The position numbers and the translations under genes are program-made. From assembly GCA_016934645.1 (NCBI GenBank), contig JAFGSL010000381.1, forward strand, positions 1 through 7,266: 7,266 nt of DNA, read 5' to 3'. Shown here one piece after another: positions 1 to 6,500 of this stretch; the first letter of the stretch is position 1; the number at the start of each line of letters is the position of its first letter. Under the pieces are notes generated by a model. It was not told where the DNA came from. It saw only the letters and a list, made by a program, of their open reading frames with translations, and ran no database searches. Source of the DNA: Anaerolineae bacterium (GTDB lineage Bacteria; Chloroflexota; Anaerolineae; B4-G1; SLSP01).

Positions 1-272
1 GGATGGCGCCCGCTGGGTGTCACCGTGCCGACGATGGCGGGCGGGCCGTCCGCTGTGCGACGCGCCAGATCGCGGGTGGCCTCGAAGACGGCGTCGGTGA
101 AACTGGCGTCGCAGAGGATGTCGCGGGGTGGGTAGCCGGGAATCGCCATCTCCGGCAGTACGACGAGGTCGGCTTCCAGGCGGCGCGCCGTTTCGATGGC
201 GTCCAGACAGCGTTCCACGTTGCCGGGCAGATCGGCAATGGTGGTGTTGATTTGGGCTAAAGCGATCTTCAC
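1..272 (-). CDS. nadE: Glutamine-dependent NAD+ synthetase, N-terminal amidase domain (partial)
   Basis: Only the first 90 codons are present; the gene runs off the left edge. The translation begins (M)KIALAQINTTIADLPGN and continues with DLVVLPEMAIPGYPPRD around residues 35-51. This is the nitrilase-fold N-terminus. Glu41 in LPEMA matches the catalytic glutamate of the Glu-Lys-Cys triad; the Lys and Cys would lie beyond the window. The GYPPRDIL stretch is typical of the glutaminase domain of bacterial NAD+ synthetases, which release ammonia from glutamine for amidation of deamido-NAD+ in the cytoplasm. I chose the GTG start at 270-272 because CAGGAG lies 8 bases upstream and conserved sequence begins at once. 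It follows the methyltransferase operon after 97 bases holding a repeat hairpin. A stand-alone nitrilase-family amidohydrolase is the main alternative, since the synthetase domain is not seen. Confidence 0.8.
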   Translation of the reverse strand, partial: MKIALAQINTTIADLPGNVERCLDAIETARRLEADLVVLPEMAIPGYPPRDILCDASFTDAVFEATRDLARRTADGPPAIVGTVTPSGRH

Positions 273-280
273 GGGTATGA

Positions 281-286
281 CTCCTG
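281..286 (-). promoter_or_regulatory. Shine-Dalgarno for the GTG start of the NAD+ synthetase
   Basis: On the minus strand CAGGAG lies 8 bases before the GTG at 270-272, and no ATG is nearby, so it decides the start. Its first bases (285-286) are also the last bases of the inverted repeat at 285-346. A folded hairpin would therefore sit directly against this ribosome binding site. Confidence 0.6.
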
Positions 287-346
287 GACAGGATTAACGG
301 GATGCGAGAAACGTTCCAATCCTGAAAATCCTGTTAATCCTGTCCA
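285..346. repeat. Inverted repeat A built from 9-base AATCCTG words
   Basis: The arms TGGACAGGATTAAC (285-298) and GTTAATCCTGTCCA (333-346) are perfect 14-base reverse complements around a 34-base loop. The word AATCCTG occurs at 318-324, 327-333 and 336-342, exactly 9 bases apart, so the right arm is the end of a short tandem series. It fills most of the gap between the URO-D-type gene and the NAD+ synthetase gene. It could fold in RNA as a hairpin. On the minus strand no T-run follows the stem, so I do not call it a rho-independent terminator. I recall similar TTAATCCTGTCC repeats from other environmental bacterial genomes, but could not check this here. Confidence 0.8.
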
Positions 347-369
347 AAAAATGCCGAAGGGCGTAACGA

Positions 370-1719
370 CTATTTGTAAACGCCGTATTCCCTGGCGGTT
401 TCGACCATCGCCTTGACGTTTTCCGCCTTGGCCTCGTCGAAGAACGCGCCGTTGCTCAGGATAAACCCGCCGCCTTGACCGACGGTGTCGATGAGCTGTT
501 TGGCATAGTCCCTTACCTCCTGCGGCTTACCCAGATTTAGCATGGAGGAAGACACGTTGCCGATGAGGCAGGCGTTTTGACCGAGTGTTGCCTTGACTTT
601 CGCCATATCCGTCTGATCGACCATCCATGCTGTTTTCCCCTTGGGGATGTCCTGAATCACTTCCAGGCGTGAACTCCAATGGCCTTCCAGCGCGGGGAAG
701 GGGATACACCCATTCTCGATGAGGCCCAGCATCACCTGTTTGAGCTGGGGCCAGTAGAACTTCTGGAACTGTTCATCCGAGAGGAAGCCGTCGGCGCCCT
801 TGTGCAGCGGGATGAAGATCAGGGGATTTCCGGTTTGTTGGGACGCGCTCACCCCCATCCCAATCATGATGGGGATCAGCCTGTCCATAGCTTCCAACAG
901 TTTTTCGGGACGCCGGTAGATGTCCAACATAATGCCTTTGGTGCCTCGGAGCGTGTCGCCGAGGACGTCAAACGGCGCTTTGGTGAAGCCGCCGAGGATC
1001 GTCGGAAAGCCCAGGGTGGTCAACTCCGCATCCGAGCCGCCCGTGGCCATAGCCCACTTCAGGGCTTCGGCTCCGGCTTCGAAGAGCGCCTGGAACGTGG
1101 CTTGAACAGGCGGCAGCGCAAAGGGGACGAAGTTGAAGGCCACGCCGTACATTTCGAGGATGCTGGTGTAAGGCGCAAGCATCGAGAAACCGCCCAACGC
1201 GCCGAACACGCGTGGCAGGTAGAAGTTTCTGAAGTAGAACGACGGATCGGTGATTAGAAGGTCGTATTCGTCCGCCGTCATGTACTCGGCCTCGTTGCAC
1301 TGGTAGCTGTATTCAGGCGCGACCCCGTGGCCCGGCCAGCAATAGAGCTTGTAATCGAGAATTTCATAGAACTTGCCCGGCCCAGGCGCCGAAGCGCCGA
1401 TGTGCATATCCGGCTTCAGTTCCAGGATGAAGTGTTTGAAGGCCGCCATGCACTTGTCGTAATCGTACATCGCCTCTTCGACCGTCATTCCGGCGTTGAG
1501 ATAGGGGAACATGCTAGGCAGCACGGTGACCGGGACCCGGTCCGGTTCACGCAACTGAATCGCGTCTTTGATTCTGCGGATACTGGCTTTGTAGCTGGCC
1601 TCCGCCTCCGCGCTTTGGAATTGCAGATTGTTGCCCGTAGGGTCTTTCGGCGCGAGCAACTTCTGAAACGCCGCTTCCTGCTTTTCATCCGCCGACATTT
1701 TTGCCCATTCCTTGTTCAT
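370..1719 (-). CDS. URO-D-superfamily corrinoid-dependent methyltransferase (MT I type)
   Basis: This 449-residue protein belongs to the uroporphyrinogen decarboxylase superfamily (TIM barrel), which also contains the methyltransferases MtaA and CmuA. Visible signs are IQLREPDRVPV (54-64), a typical N-terminal URO-D motif after a roughly 50-residue extension; PLHKGADGFLSDEQF (304-318); ALEGHWSSRLE (343-353); IGNVSSSML (386-394); and GGGFILSNG (416-424). At 449 residues it is longer than true HemE (about 350). It directly follows a corrinoid protein and a methyltetrahydrofolate methyltransferase. I infer that it moves a methyl group from an unknown donor, such as a methoxylated aromatic, to the Co(I) corrinoid. 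The HxC and distal Cys zinc ligands of MtaA/CmuA are absent: His306 is followed by Lys-Gly, and Asn-Gly-Ala (423-425) stands where the distal Cys is expected. Start ATG at 1717-1719 has a strong SD. Superfamily assignment is firm; substrate unknown. Confidence 0.85.
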   Translation of the reverse strand: MNKEWAKMSADEKQEAAFQKLLAPKDPTGNNLQFQSAEAEASYKASIRRIKDAIQLREPDRVPVTVLPSMFPYLNAGMTVEEAMYDYDKCMAAFKHFILELKPDMHIGASAPGPGKFYEILDYKLYCWPGHGVAPEYSYQCNEAEYMTADEYDLLITDPSFYFRNFYLPRVFGALGGFSMLAPYTSILEMYGVAFNFVPFALPPVQATFQALFEAGAEALKWAMATGGSDAELTTLGFPTILGGFTKAPFDVLGDTLRGTKGIMLDIYRRPEKLLEAMDRLIPIMIGMGVSASQQTGNPLIFIPLHKGADGFLSDEQFQKFYWPQLKQVMLGLIENGCIPFPALEGHWSSRLEVIQDIPKGKTAWMVDQTDMAKVKATLGQNACLIGNVSSSMLNLGKPQEVRDYAKQLIDTVGQGGGFILSNGAFFDEAKAENVKAMVETAREYGVYK

Positions 1720-1723
1720 GGTG

Positions 1724-2353
1724 TTATCCTCCTATCCAACCATCGGCTAGTTTAACGGCCACGATTGCGTCTTTGCCATAAGCATCGGCGCCCGTATATT
1801 CTCTGACAGCCTCATCGATCTGGCCACCGCCGATCATAATTTTCACCCGGTCACGCAAACCGGCGTTCTCGATGGCTTGGACGGTCGCTTTCATCTCGGC
1901 GAAGGCTAGGGTGAGGAACCCGCTCAGGGCGACCACCTGCGGTTGGAAATCCCGAATGGCTTGGACGAACTTCTGTGCAGGCACATCAACGCCCAAGTCG
2001 AGAACGTCGTAACCGCCGACCTTGAGCATGAAGCTGACAATGTCTTTGCCGATGTCGTGAATATCGCCTTTGACTGTCCCGATGACGACTTTGCCGAGGT
2101 GTTCTTCTTCCATCGACTCGGCCAGCGCAGGCTTGATCATGACCATAATCTGGTTCATAATCTCGCCAGCCATCACCAATTCGGGCAGAAAATAGTCGCC
2201 CTCCTCGTAGCGCTGGCCGATGACGTCCATAGCCGCCTTAACGTCATTAAGAATGACGAGCGGTTCGACGCCACTTTCTGCCATCTCTGTGACCAGCTCA
2301 AGAGCTTCGTCTTCCCGCATATCGGCGATGGCTTCAATCAATTTTTGTGACAT
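1724..2353 (-). CDS. Corrinoid (cobalamin-binding) methyl-carrier protein
   Basis: This 209-residue protein has the two-part layout of the MtaC/MtbC/MtgC-like corrinoid proteins and of the cobalamin module of MetH. Residues 1 to about 85 form the helical cap (B12-binding-2), including AAMDVIGQRYEEGDYFLPELVMAGEIM (40-66). Residues from about 88 to 209 form the Rossmann-like B12 domain. GDIHDIG (96-102) gives the DxHxxG motif: Asp97, His99 and Gly102, with His99 the expected lower ligand of cobalt. VALSGFLTLAF (141-151) and MIGGGQIDE (173-181) match later cobalamin-contact segments. Its role is to carry the methyl group between the URO-D-type enzyme and the folate methyltransferase in the cytoplasm. 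Length is normal for the family. ATG 2351-2353 has a near-ideal SD. It is 131 bases downstream of the folate methyltransferase gene and 4 bases upstream of the URO-D-type gene. Confidence 0.93.
   Translation of the reverse strand: MSQKLIEAIADMREDEALELVTEMAESGVEPLVILNDVKAAMDVIGQRYEEGDYFLPELVMAGEIMNQIMVMIKPALAESMEEEHLGKVVIGTVKGDIHDIGKDIVSFMLKVGGYDVLDLGVDVPAQKFVQAIRDFQPQVVALSGFLTLAFAEMKATVQAIENAGLRDRVKIMIGGGQIDEAVREYTGADAYGKDAIVAVKLADGWIGG
1728..1733 (-). promoter_or_regulatory. Shine-Dalgarno inside the end of the corrinoid protein gene
   Basis: AGGAGG on the minus strand lies 8 bases before the ATG at 1717-1719. It is made of the last codons (ATA GGA GGA TAA) of the upstream corrinoid protein gene, whose stop is only 4 bases from the next ATG. 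The layout suggests translational coupling, which would keep the two partner proteins in proportion. Confidence 0.8.
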
Positions 2354-2359
2354 AGTTGG

Positions 2360-2368
2360 ACCTCCTTT
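2360..2368 (-). promoter_or_regulatory. Very strong Shine-Dalgarno of the corrinoid protein gene
   Basis: AAAGGAGGT on the minus strand is almost fully complementary to the 3' end of 16S rRNA and lies 6 bases before the ATG. It is the strongest ribosome binding site in the window, consistent with a carrier protein needed in high amounts. Confidence 0.8.
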
Positions 2369-2484
2369 GGTTGAATAAATGACTGATCTAGTCGTATTTT
2401 GCTAAACGCTTATACGCCTAGGAGATACCGGAATGGCTTTTGTTTTTTATGACCGGATCAGTAGGGCAGACTTTGCGTTAGCGT
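2369..2484 (-). other. Gap inside the methyltransferase operon, no clear signal
   Basis: This stretch separates the folate methyltransferase stop from the corrinoid gene SD. I see no ORF, no convincing promoter pair and no B12-box sequence; it is also short for a cobalamin riboswitch. Two weak symmetric elements are present. One is an 8-base pair, TAAACGCT (2403-2410) with AGCGTTTA (2480-2487). The other is a possible stem of GATACCGG (2423-2430) with CCGGATC (2453-2459), with one bulge. Neither is followed by a T-run. Processing or a weak internal promoter is possible but not shown. Confidence 0.35.
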
Positions 2485-3297
2485 TTACCCTTGTTGATTA
2501 GATTCCCCGAACACGCCGGCGCGATACGCCCGGACGTAGCGCAAACAGTACTCGTCGCGGCCCAGCGCTAATTCGGCGGCCAGCAGTGTGGCACGTAGTT
2601 CCTGGTCCAGGGGGTCGAGGATTGCGCAGTCCAGTCCCGCGGCCATAGCCAGGGTCAAGAAGGCCCGGTTGACGTAGGAACGAGCCGGCAGGCCATACGA
2701 AATGTTGCTCAGCCCGACAGTAAAGTGGACGTCGGGGTAGGCGACGCGCACTTCCCGGACGGTATCGCAGAAGATCACGGCACTCTGCGCGTTGGTGCTG
2801 AGGGCCAGGGCTAATGCGTCCACGTACACGCTAGCGTCGGGGACGCCGGCGACACGGGTGGCGGCGATGACCTGGTGGATCACCTCCAGGCGTCCGGCGC
2901 TGCTTTCGGGGATACCTTTGTCGTCCATAGCCAGGGCGATGACGGGGCAACCGTGTTCGGCCACCAGAGGGAGTATCCCGGTCAATCGCTGTGCTTCGCC
3001 GCTGATCGAGTTGATCATGGGAGTCTTGTTGACGGCTTTGAGCGCTGCTGTCAACGCCTGCGGATTGGTACTGTCGAGCGACAGCGGGGTATCGACCACG
3101 GCCTGCACCGTCTCGACCAGCCATACCAGGTCATCCGGTTCCCGGTCGGGATGCGTGCCTGCGTTCACGTCGAGCCAGGTCGATCCGGCCTGGGCCTGAC
3201 GGTGCGCTAGATTTTGGATGTGGTTTTCATCTCTATCGACAATGGCCTGTCCGACCCGTTTGCGGGTGCCGTTAATCTTTTCGCCAATGATTTGCAT
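2485..3297 (-). CDS. Methyltetrahydrofolate:corrinoid protein methyltransferase (MT II)
   Basis: This 270-residue protein has the pterin-binding (dihydropteroate synthase-like) TIM barrel of the AcsE/MetH-folate-domain/MtgA group. Motifs in order are IGEKINGTRKRV (4-15), LDVNAGTHP (42-50), LSLDSTNP (72-79), INSISGE (95-101), ALAMDDKG (121-128), VYVDALALALSTN (157-169) and GLSNISYGLPAR (195-206). Asp75, Asn96, Asp160 and Asn198 fall in the usual pterin-contact loops. Missing dihydropteroate synthase signatures and the N-terminal GEKINGTR point to methyl transfer rather than folate synthesis. It probably passes the methyl group from the methylated corrinoid protein to tetrahydrofolate, or the reverse. 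Size is normal for the stand-alone family. ATG at 3295-3297 has a GAGGG SD 7 bases upstream. It is first of the three methyl-transfer genes and lies 53 bases after the GNAT gene. Confidence 0.9.
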   Translation of the reverse strand: MQIIGEKINGTRKRVGQAIVDRDENHIQNLAHRQAQAGSTWLDVNAGTHPDREPDDLVWLVETVQAVVDTPLSLDSTNPQALTAALKAVNKTPMINSISGEAQRLTGILPLVAEHGCPVIALAMDDKGIPESSAGRLEVIHQVIAATRVAGVPDASVYVDALALALSTNAQSAVIFCDTVREVRVAYPDVHFTVGLSNISYGLPARSYVNRAFLTLAMAAGLDCAILDPLDQELRATLLAAELALGRDEYCLRYVRAYRAGVFGESNQQG

Positions 3298-3349
3298 ATT
3301 TTGTCCCTCGCGATAGTCGCATTGTTTTCAGTCTGGTAGTCTTGTCGTC

Positions 3350-3355
3350 ATTATA
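3350..3355 (-). promoter_or_regulatory. Possible -10 box before the methyltransferase genes
   Basis: A perfect TATAAT on the minus strand overlaps the GNAT stop codon and lies about 52 bases upstream of the folate methyltransferase start. The hexamer 17 bases further upstream (TCGCGT) does not look like a -35 box. It could be chance or an activator-dependent promoter giving the methyl-transfer genes their own transcript. Confidence 0.25.
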
Positions 3356-3791
3356 GCCGCTTTCTCACGGCGACGCGACTGTGCCCGCTTGAATACCAGC
3401 CTTCCAACTCAGCAAAGACAGTATAGCCTTGTTTTTTGTAGAATCCTGGCCCTTCGTAGCCTGCGGTCCACGTCCAGACCTTGTCGATCCCGCAAGCCAG
3501 GATCTTGTCTTCGAGTGCTTTGAGCAATTCAGCCCCAAGTCCTTGTCGCCGGTAGGCTTTCTCGACAAACAAATCTGACAGGTAAAACCAACCGCTGTAG
3601 GCATCTCCATTTTTATACGCCAGCCCAGAAACACAGCCGACAAAATCGTCGCCATCGAGGGCTACAAATCCCATTCTTTCCGAACTTTGAATGACGACGC
3701 CGTTGTCAATCGTGTTTTCATCAAACCCGGCGTTCATCCGCGCGAATTCGACGGGTGTCATCTCGCGTTCGACGATGCTGATTTTGCTCAT
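3351..3791 (-). CDS. GNAT-family N-acetyltransferase
   Basis: This 146-residue protein is a single GNAT domain. LSDLFVEKAYRRQGLGAELL (71-90) is motif A, with Arg81-x-x-Gly84-x-Gly86 forming the acetyl-CoA pyrophosphate loop. GPGFYKKQGYTVFAEL (114-129) is motif B. The family transfers an acetyl group from acetyl-CoA to an amine of a small molecule, peptide or protein; the acceptor cannot be read from the sequence. ATG at 3789-3791 has GGGAG 7 bases upstream. The gene starts 16 bases after the FAD oxidoreductase stop, so the two are probably co-transcribed. It lies between the oxidoreductase and methyl-transfer genes and may be unrelated to either. The 9-mer CGCGAGGGA precedes both this gene (3799-3807) and the folate methyltransferase gene (3304-3312). 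Confidence 0.88.
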   Translation of the reverse strand: MSKISIVEREMTPVEFARMNAGFDENTIDNGVVIQSSERMGFVALDGDDFVGCVSGLAYKNGDAYSGWFYLSDLFVEKAYRRQGLGAELLKALEDKILACGIDKVWTWTAGYEGPGFYKKQGYTVFAELEGWYSSGHSRVAVRKRL

Positions 3792-3807
3792 AGCTTACTC
3801 CCTCGCG

Positions 3808-5391
3808 TTACTTTGCCTTCTTCAATGCCTTGATGGCCTCATCCGCCGCCAGCTTCCCTGTGAGGATGGAGGTGGGCAGCCCGGACGGACTGAACGCCCA
3901 TTGCCCCGCCTTGAGGATGCCAGGAATGGGCGTGCGGATGGCCCTGGCGATCTTGGGCAGTCGATGTTCCACCGGGATGCTCGTATTGGTGAAGGCCCAT
4001 CCGGTGATGGCCCCATCCGCGTTGCCGGTGATCCTGGCGAGAGAGAGCGGCGTGGACGAGAACCGGTCAAGGACTGCGTTCTTGATGCCGGGGAAGATCG
4101 ACGCATCCAATGTATTGAGGATGCAGTCCACGCTGTAGGTTTTGAACGCTTCGTACCATCCCGCCGCTTCGATGTGCTTTGCAAGATTGTAGTCGAAGAG
4201 CACGCTGACGATGAGGCCTGTTTTTCCAGGTGGGGCCAGCGTTGGATCGCGCATCACCGGACACGAGATTTCGTAGGTCGTCAGAGTGAAGAACTTTTCC
4301 AACCATGCCTCAATGGCTTCTCGAGATTCGCCGACGGGCCACGCCCCGGCGTTGGACTGTCCATCCCGGTGCGGCGTGTAGAAGAAATGCGCGCTGGCGC
4401 GGTCGGCAAAGTAGCTCTTGTCCAGATCCAGGGCCAGGTAGACCGTGAAAACTGAGTCCCCGCCTGTTTTGTCGGCGACGGCGGTCTGGCGTTCTGTCAC
4501 AGCACGCTTGATGGCACCATCCCCGATGACTTCCGGATTCATCATCCGGTAGAGTGTCTTCAGATCGGCGGCCCAGATCAACTCACGGTAACTGTGTCTC
4601 TGGCCTTGCGCATCGGTCACGCGCCGCTTTTCGGGATCGACGGCGACGATGGCTGTATCTGTGCTGATCGCGCCGCCGTGGTCTTCGATGAATTGAACCA
4701 GTGTGTCGGGCAATGTCCCGGTGCCGCCGCGCGGATAGTTGTAGTCCAAGTACAGCTTGAAATAGCTGAGCGCGAAGAACGCGGGCGTGTCCTGGAAGAA
4801 GTGCTGCGCGATCATATCCAGCAAACTCTGGTTCTGCGTATAGCGACGCAGATAAGCGACGACCGGCTCGCTCAGCGCAGAGATTTTGCGGATGGTCAGG
4901 GCGTATTTTGGCATCCAGGGGAGGATGACCTTGAGCAGGTAATCACGATCCTTCTTCATATCCAGGAACAGGGGGTTGTCGATCCCGTAAAGCACATCCA
5001 GGTAGCCCATAATTGTGCGGATGCGCTCGATGATCGCCGCGATCTCGTCGCGGCTCTCCGGGAACATGTCGGTGAGTAGCGCCTGGTATGCCCTGATGCT
5101 CTCGATGGCGTCAAGCCGGATCACGCGATCCTCAATGCCGACCGAAACCGGACTTTTGATGAAATCGATATCCAGCCCGAGCTGTCTGAGCATCGGAAAA
5201 ACGATACCGGAGTTCTCGATGGCCCGGATACCGCCATCGTAGACAAAGCCATTACGCTCGAAAGTGCGCACCAGCCCGCCGCAATGACTCTCCTTCTCGC
5301 AAAGCAGTATCGTGTGACCTGCCTTTGCGACGTACGCCGCCGCCGTCAACCCGGCGATTCCGCCTCCCACAATAATCACGTCGTAGTCCAT
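3808..5391 (-). CDS. FAD-dependent oxidoreductase, phytoene desaturase/carotenoid isomerase-like
   Basis: This 527-residue protein starts with a Rossmann FAD-binding fold: DVIIVGGGIAGLTAAAYVAKAG (4-25), with GGGIAG at 9-14 and the ribose-binding acid Glu32 in LLCEKE, followed by GGLVRTF (38-44). FVYDGG (49-54) and YPRGGTGTLPDTLVQFIEDHGG (219-240) match the conserved second block of the CrtI/CRTISO/retinol saturase superfamily. The C-terminus GQWAFSPSGLPTSILTGKLAAD (496-517) is the closing FAD-binding segment. Members desaturate, saturate or isomerise polyenes or other hydrophobic substrates. No carotenoid genes are visible nearby, so the substrate is unknown. No signal peptide or clear membrane helix is seen. 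ATG 5389-5391 follows a GGGGGT purine run at short spacing. The SDR gene is 70 bases upstream and the GNAT gene 16 bases downstream. Confidence 0.82.
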   Translation of the reverse strand: MDYDVIIVGGGIAGLTAAAYVAKAGHTILLCEKESHCGGLVRTFERNGFVYDGGIRAIENSGIVFPMLRQLGLDIDFIKSPVSVGIEDRVIRLDAIESIRAYQALLTDMFPESRDEIAAIIERIRTIMGYLDVLYGIDNPLFLDMKKDRDYLLKVILPWMPKYALTIRKISALSEPVVAYLRRYTQNQSLLDMIAQHFFQDTPAFFALSYFKLYLDYNYPRGGTGTLPDTLVQFIEDHGGAISTDTAIVAVDPEKRRVTDAQGQRHSYRELIWAADLKTLYRMMNPEVIGDGAIKRAVTERQTAVADKTGGDSVFTVYLALDLDKSYFADRASAHFFYTPHRDGQSNAGAWPVGESREAIEAWLEKFFTLTTYEISCPVMRDPTLAPPGKTGLIVSVLFDYNLAKHIEAAGWYEAFKTYSVDCILNTLDASIFPGIKNAVLDRFSSTPLSLARITGNADGAITGWAFTNTSIPVEHRLPKIARAIRTPIPGILKAGQWAFSPSGLPTSILTGKLAADEAIKALKKAK

Positions 5392-5457
5392 ATTTACCCC
5401 CTAAATCGTCAGGTCAATAAAATGTATTTGATGACAGGACCTATCGCTCCTCACAAA

Positions 5458-5515
5458 GCTATCAGCCGTCAGCTTTCCCTTCTTGCTGAAGGCTGATCGC
5501 TGAAAGCTGATTGCT
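5458..5515. repeat. Inverted repeat D of GCTGAW heptads, running into the SDR gene
   Basis: The right arm is four consecutive heptads, GCTGAAG, GCTGATC, GCTGAAA and GCTGATT, plus GCT (5485-5515). The left arm GCTATCAGCCGTCAGC (5458-5473) pairs with GCTGAAGGCTGATCGC (5485-5500) at 14 of 16 positions around an 11-base loop. The repeat covers the last 17 codons and the stop of the SDR gene. It is therefore partly coding and may also fold at the 3' end of that message. Confidence 0.75.
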
Positions 5516-6400
5516 AATCACCCACACACGTTTACCAAGTTCGCGGTCCAAAGCGTGCGCTGCCGGGCGTTCCTCAATCGTCAGGTTGAAGAACTTTCCG
5601 CTCACGTTTGCCATTTCGGGTGCGGCTGCCAGGTAATAGATGGCCTCGCCGGCAATCGCGGGGTCTTTCAGGAACGGGTAGACCACGATGCGGTTGTACA
5701 ACCGGTAGAGCAGGCCATTGTTCATCCCGATGTTGCTCTTCACCGCGCCGGGATGCATCGCGTTGATCGTGACGCCGCTCCCCGCCAGGCGATCCGCCAG
5801 TTCCCACACCGTGAGCAACTGCGCCGTCTTGGCCGCACCGTAACCGCGCAGTCCCATGTAGCGACGCCGCGCCCAGGTGAGATCATCCAGGTCCAGCCCG
5901 CCGAAGCGATGTCCCTGGGAGTTCACCTGGATGATGCGGGCCGGGGCGCTGGCTTTGATCCGGTCGAGCAGCAGCCGGGTGAGGAGAAACGGGGCCAGAT
6001 GGTTGACGGCAAACGCTGTTTCGTGCCCATCGACGGTCAGCGCGCGGTGCGTCATGTGCACGCCGGCGTTGTTGATGAGGACATCGATGCGGGGATACCG
6101 CTCCAGGAGCGTCGCGGCGGCAGCGCGCACGTCCGCGAGCCGCGAAAAATCCGCCAGCACCACGTCCGTCTGCGTGTCGTAGTCGCGCGCCAGTGCCGCC
6201 TGCACCGCTGCCGCCTTCTCGCCGTTGCGGCACACAAGCACGAGGTGCGCCCCGCCGCGCGCCAACCGCTGCGCCGCCGCGTGCCCCACGCCCGACGTCG
6301 CACCGGTCACAACGCAGACGCGACCGTCCATACGCGCGTCCGTCGTCTTCTGCGGCATCCGCGCGTTGGCGATGAATTGCAACTCCTCCGGTAGTTTCAT
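5462..6400 (-). CDS. Short-chain dehydrogenase/reductase (classical SDR)
   Basis: This 312-residue NAD(P)-dependent oxidoreductase has the complete classical SDR set: TGATSGVG (32-39) for the cofactor, NNAG (110-113), Ser161 in VNSQGH, and Tyr187-x-x-x-Lys191. HPGAV (216-220) follows the active site. Arg58 in LVCRN, after the second strand, suggests NADP preference. The sequence resembles the retinol dehydrogenase/WW-domain-oxidoreductase-like group, which acts on hydrophobic alcohols or ketones; the exact substrate is unknown. The 5'-most ATG (6398-6400) has a stop codon two codons upstream and no clear SD. Met15 or Met24 (just before GRVCVVTG) are possible alternative starts. The last 17 residues, from Ser296, and the TGA stop come from repeat D, so the native C-terminus has probably been replaced. 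The FAD oxidoreductase follows after 70 bases. Confidence 0.9.
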   Translation of the reverse strand: MKLPEELQFIANARMPQKTTDARMDGRVCVVTGATSGVGHAAAQRLARGGAHLVLVCRNGEKAAAVQAALARDYDTQTDVVLADFSRLADVRAAAATLLERYPRIDVLINNAGVHMTHRALTVDGHETAFAVNHLAPFLLTRLLLDRIKASAPARIIQVNSQGHRFGGLDLDDLTWARRRYMGLRGYGAAKTAQLLTVWELADRLAGSGVTINAMHPGAVKSNIGMNNGLLYRLYNRIVVYPFLKDPAIAGEAIYYLAAAPEMANVSGKFFNLTIEERPAAHALDRELGKRVWVISNQLSAISLQQEGKADG

Positions 6401-6419
6401 AGGCTATCCAAAAAATTAA

Positions 6420-6486
6420 CCACGAATTTACACGAATCTCACGAATGAAATATACCATATTCGTGAAGATTTGTGAAGATTCGTGG
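6420..6486. repeat. Inverted repeat B of CACGAAT words
   Basis: The left arm (6420-6446) has CACGAAT at 6421, 6431 and 6440. The right arm (6459-6486) has ATTCGTG, ATTTGTG and ATTCGTG at 6459, 6469 and 6479. The arms pair over about 27 positions with one bulge and three mismatches around a 12-base AT-rich loop (6447-6458). No coding potential is seen. It lies just upstream of the SDR start and, if transcribed, would form a long hairpin in its leader. I recall similar TTCGTG-type repeats from unrelated environmental genomes, unchecked. Confidence 0.8.
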
Positions 6487-6500
6487 CAGTCAGACACATA

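Noticed and set aside
285..346. Rho-independent terminator after the methyltransferase operon
   Set aside because: The stem is real but AT-rich, has a 34-base loop, and on the minus strand is followed by the SD and start codon, not a T-run.
679..1257. Plus-strand open frame (192 codons)
   Set aside because: It is antisense to the URO-D-type gene and has no recognisable domain.
2354..2484. Cobalamin riboswitch upstream of the corrinoid protein gene
   Set aside because: The gap is too short and no B12-box-like sequence or matching stem set is visible.
3691..4455. Long plus-strand open frame (254 codons)
   Set aside because: It lies antisense to the GNAT and FAD oxidoreductase genes, shows no family motifs, has an arginine-, glycine- and aspartate-rich shadow composition and no SD.
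5555..6394. Long plus-strand open frame (279 codons)
   Set aside because: It is antisense to the SDR gene, whose motifs are complete; its arginine- and histidine-rich translation is typical of a high-GC shadow.
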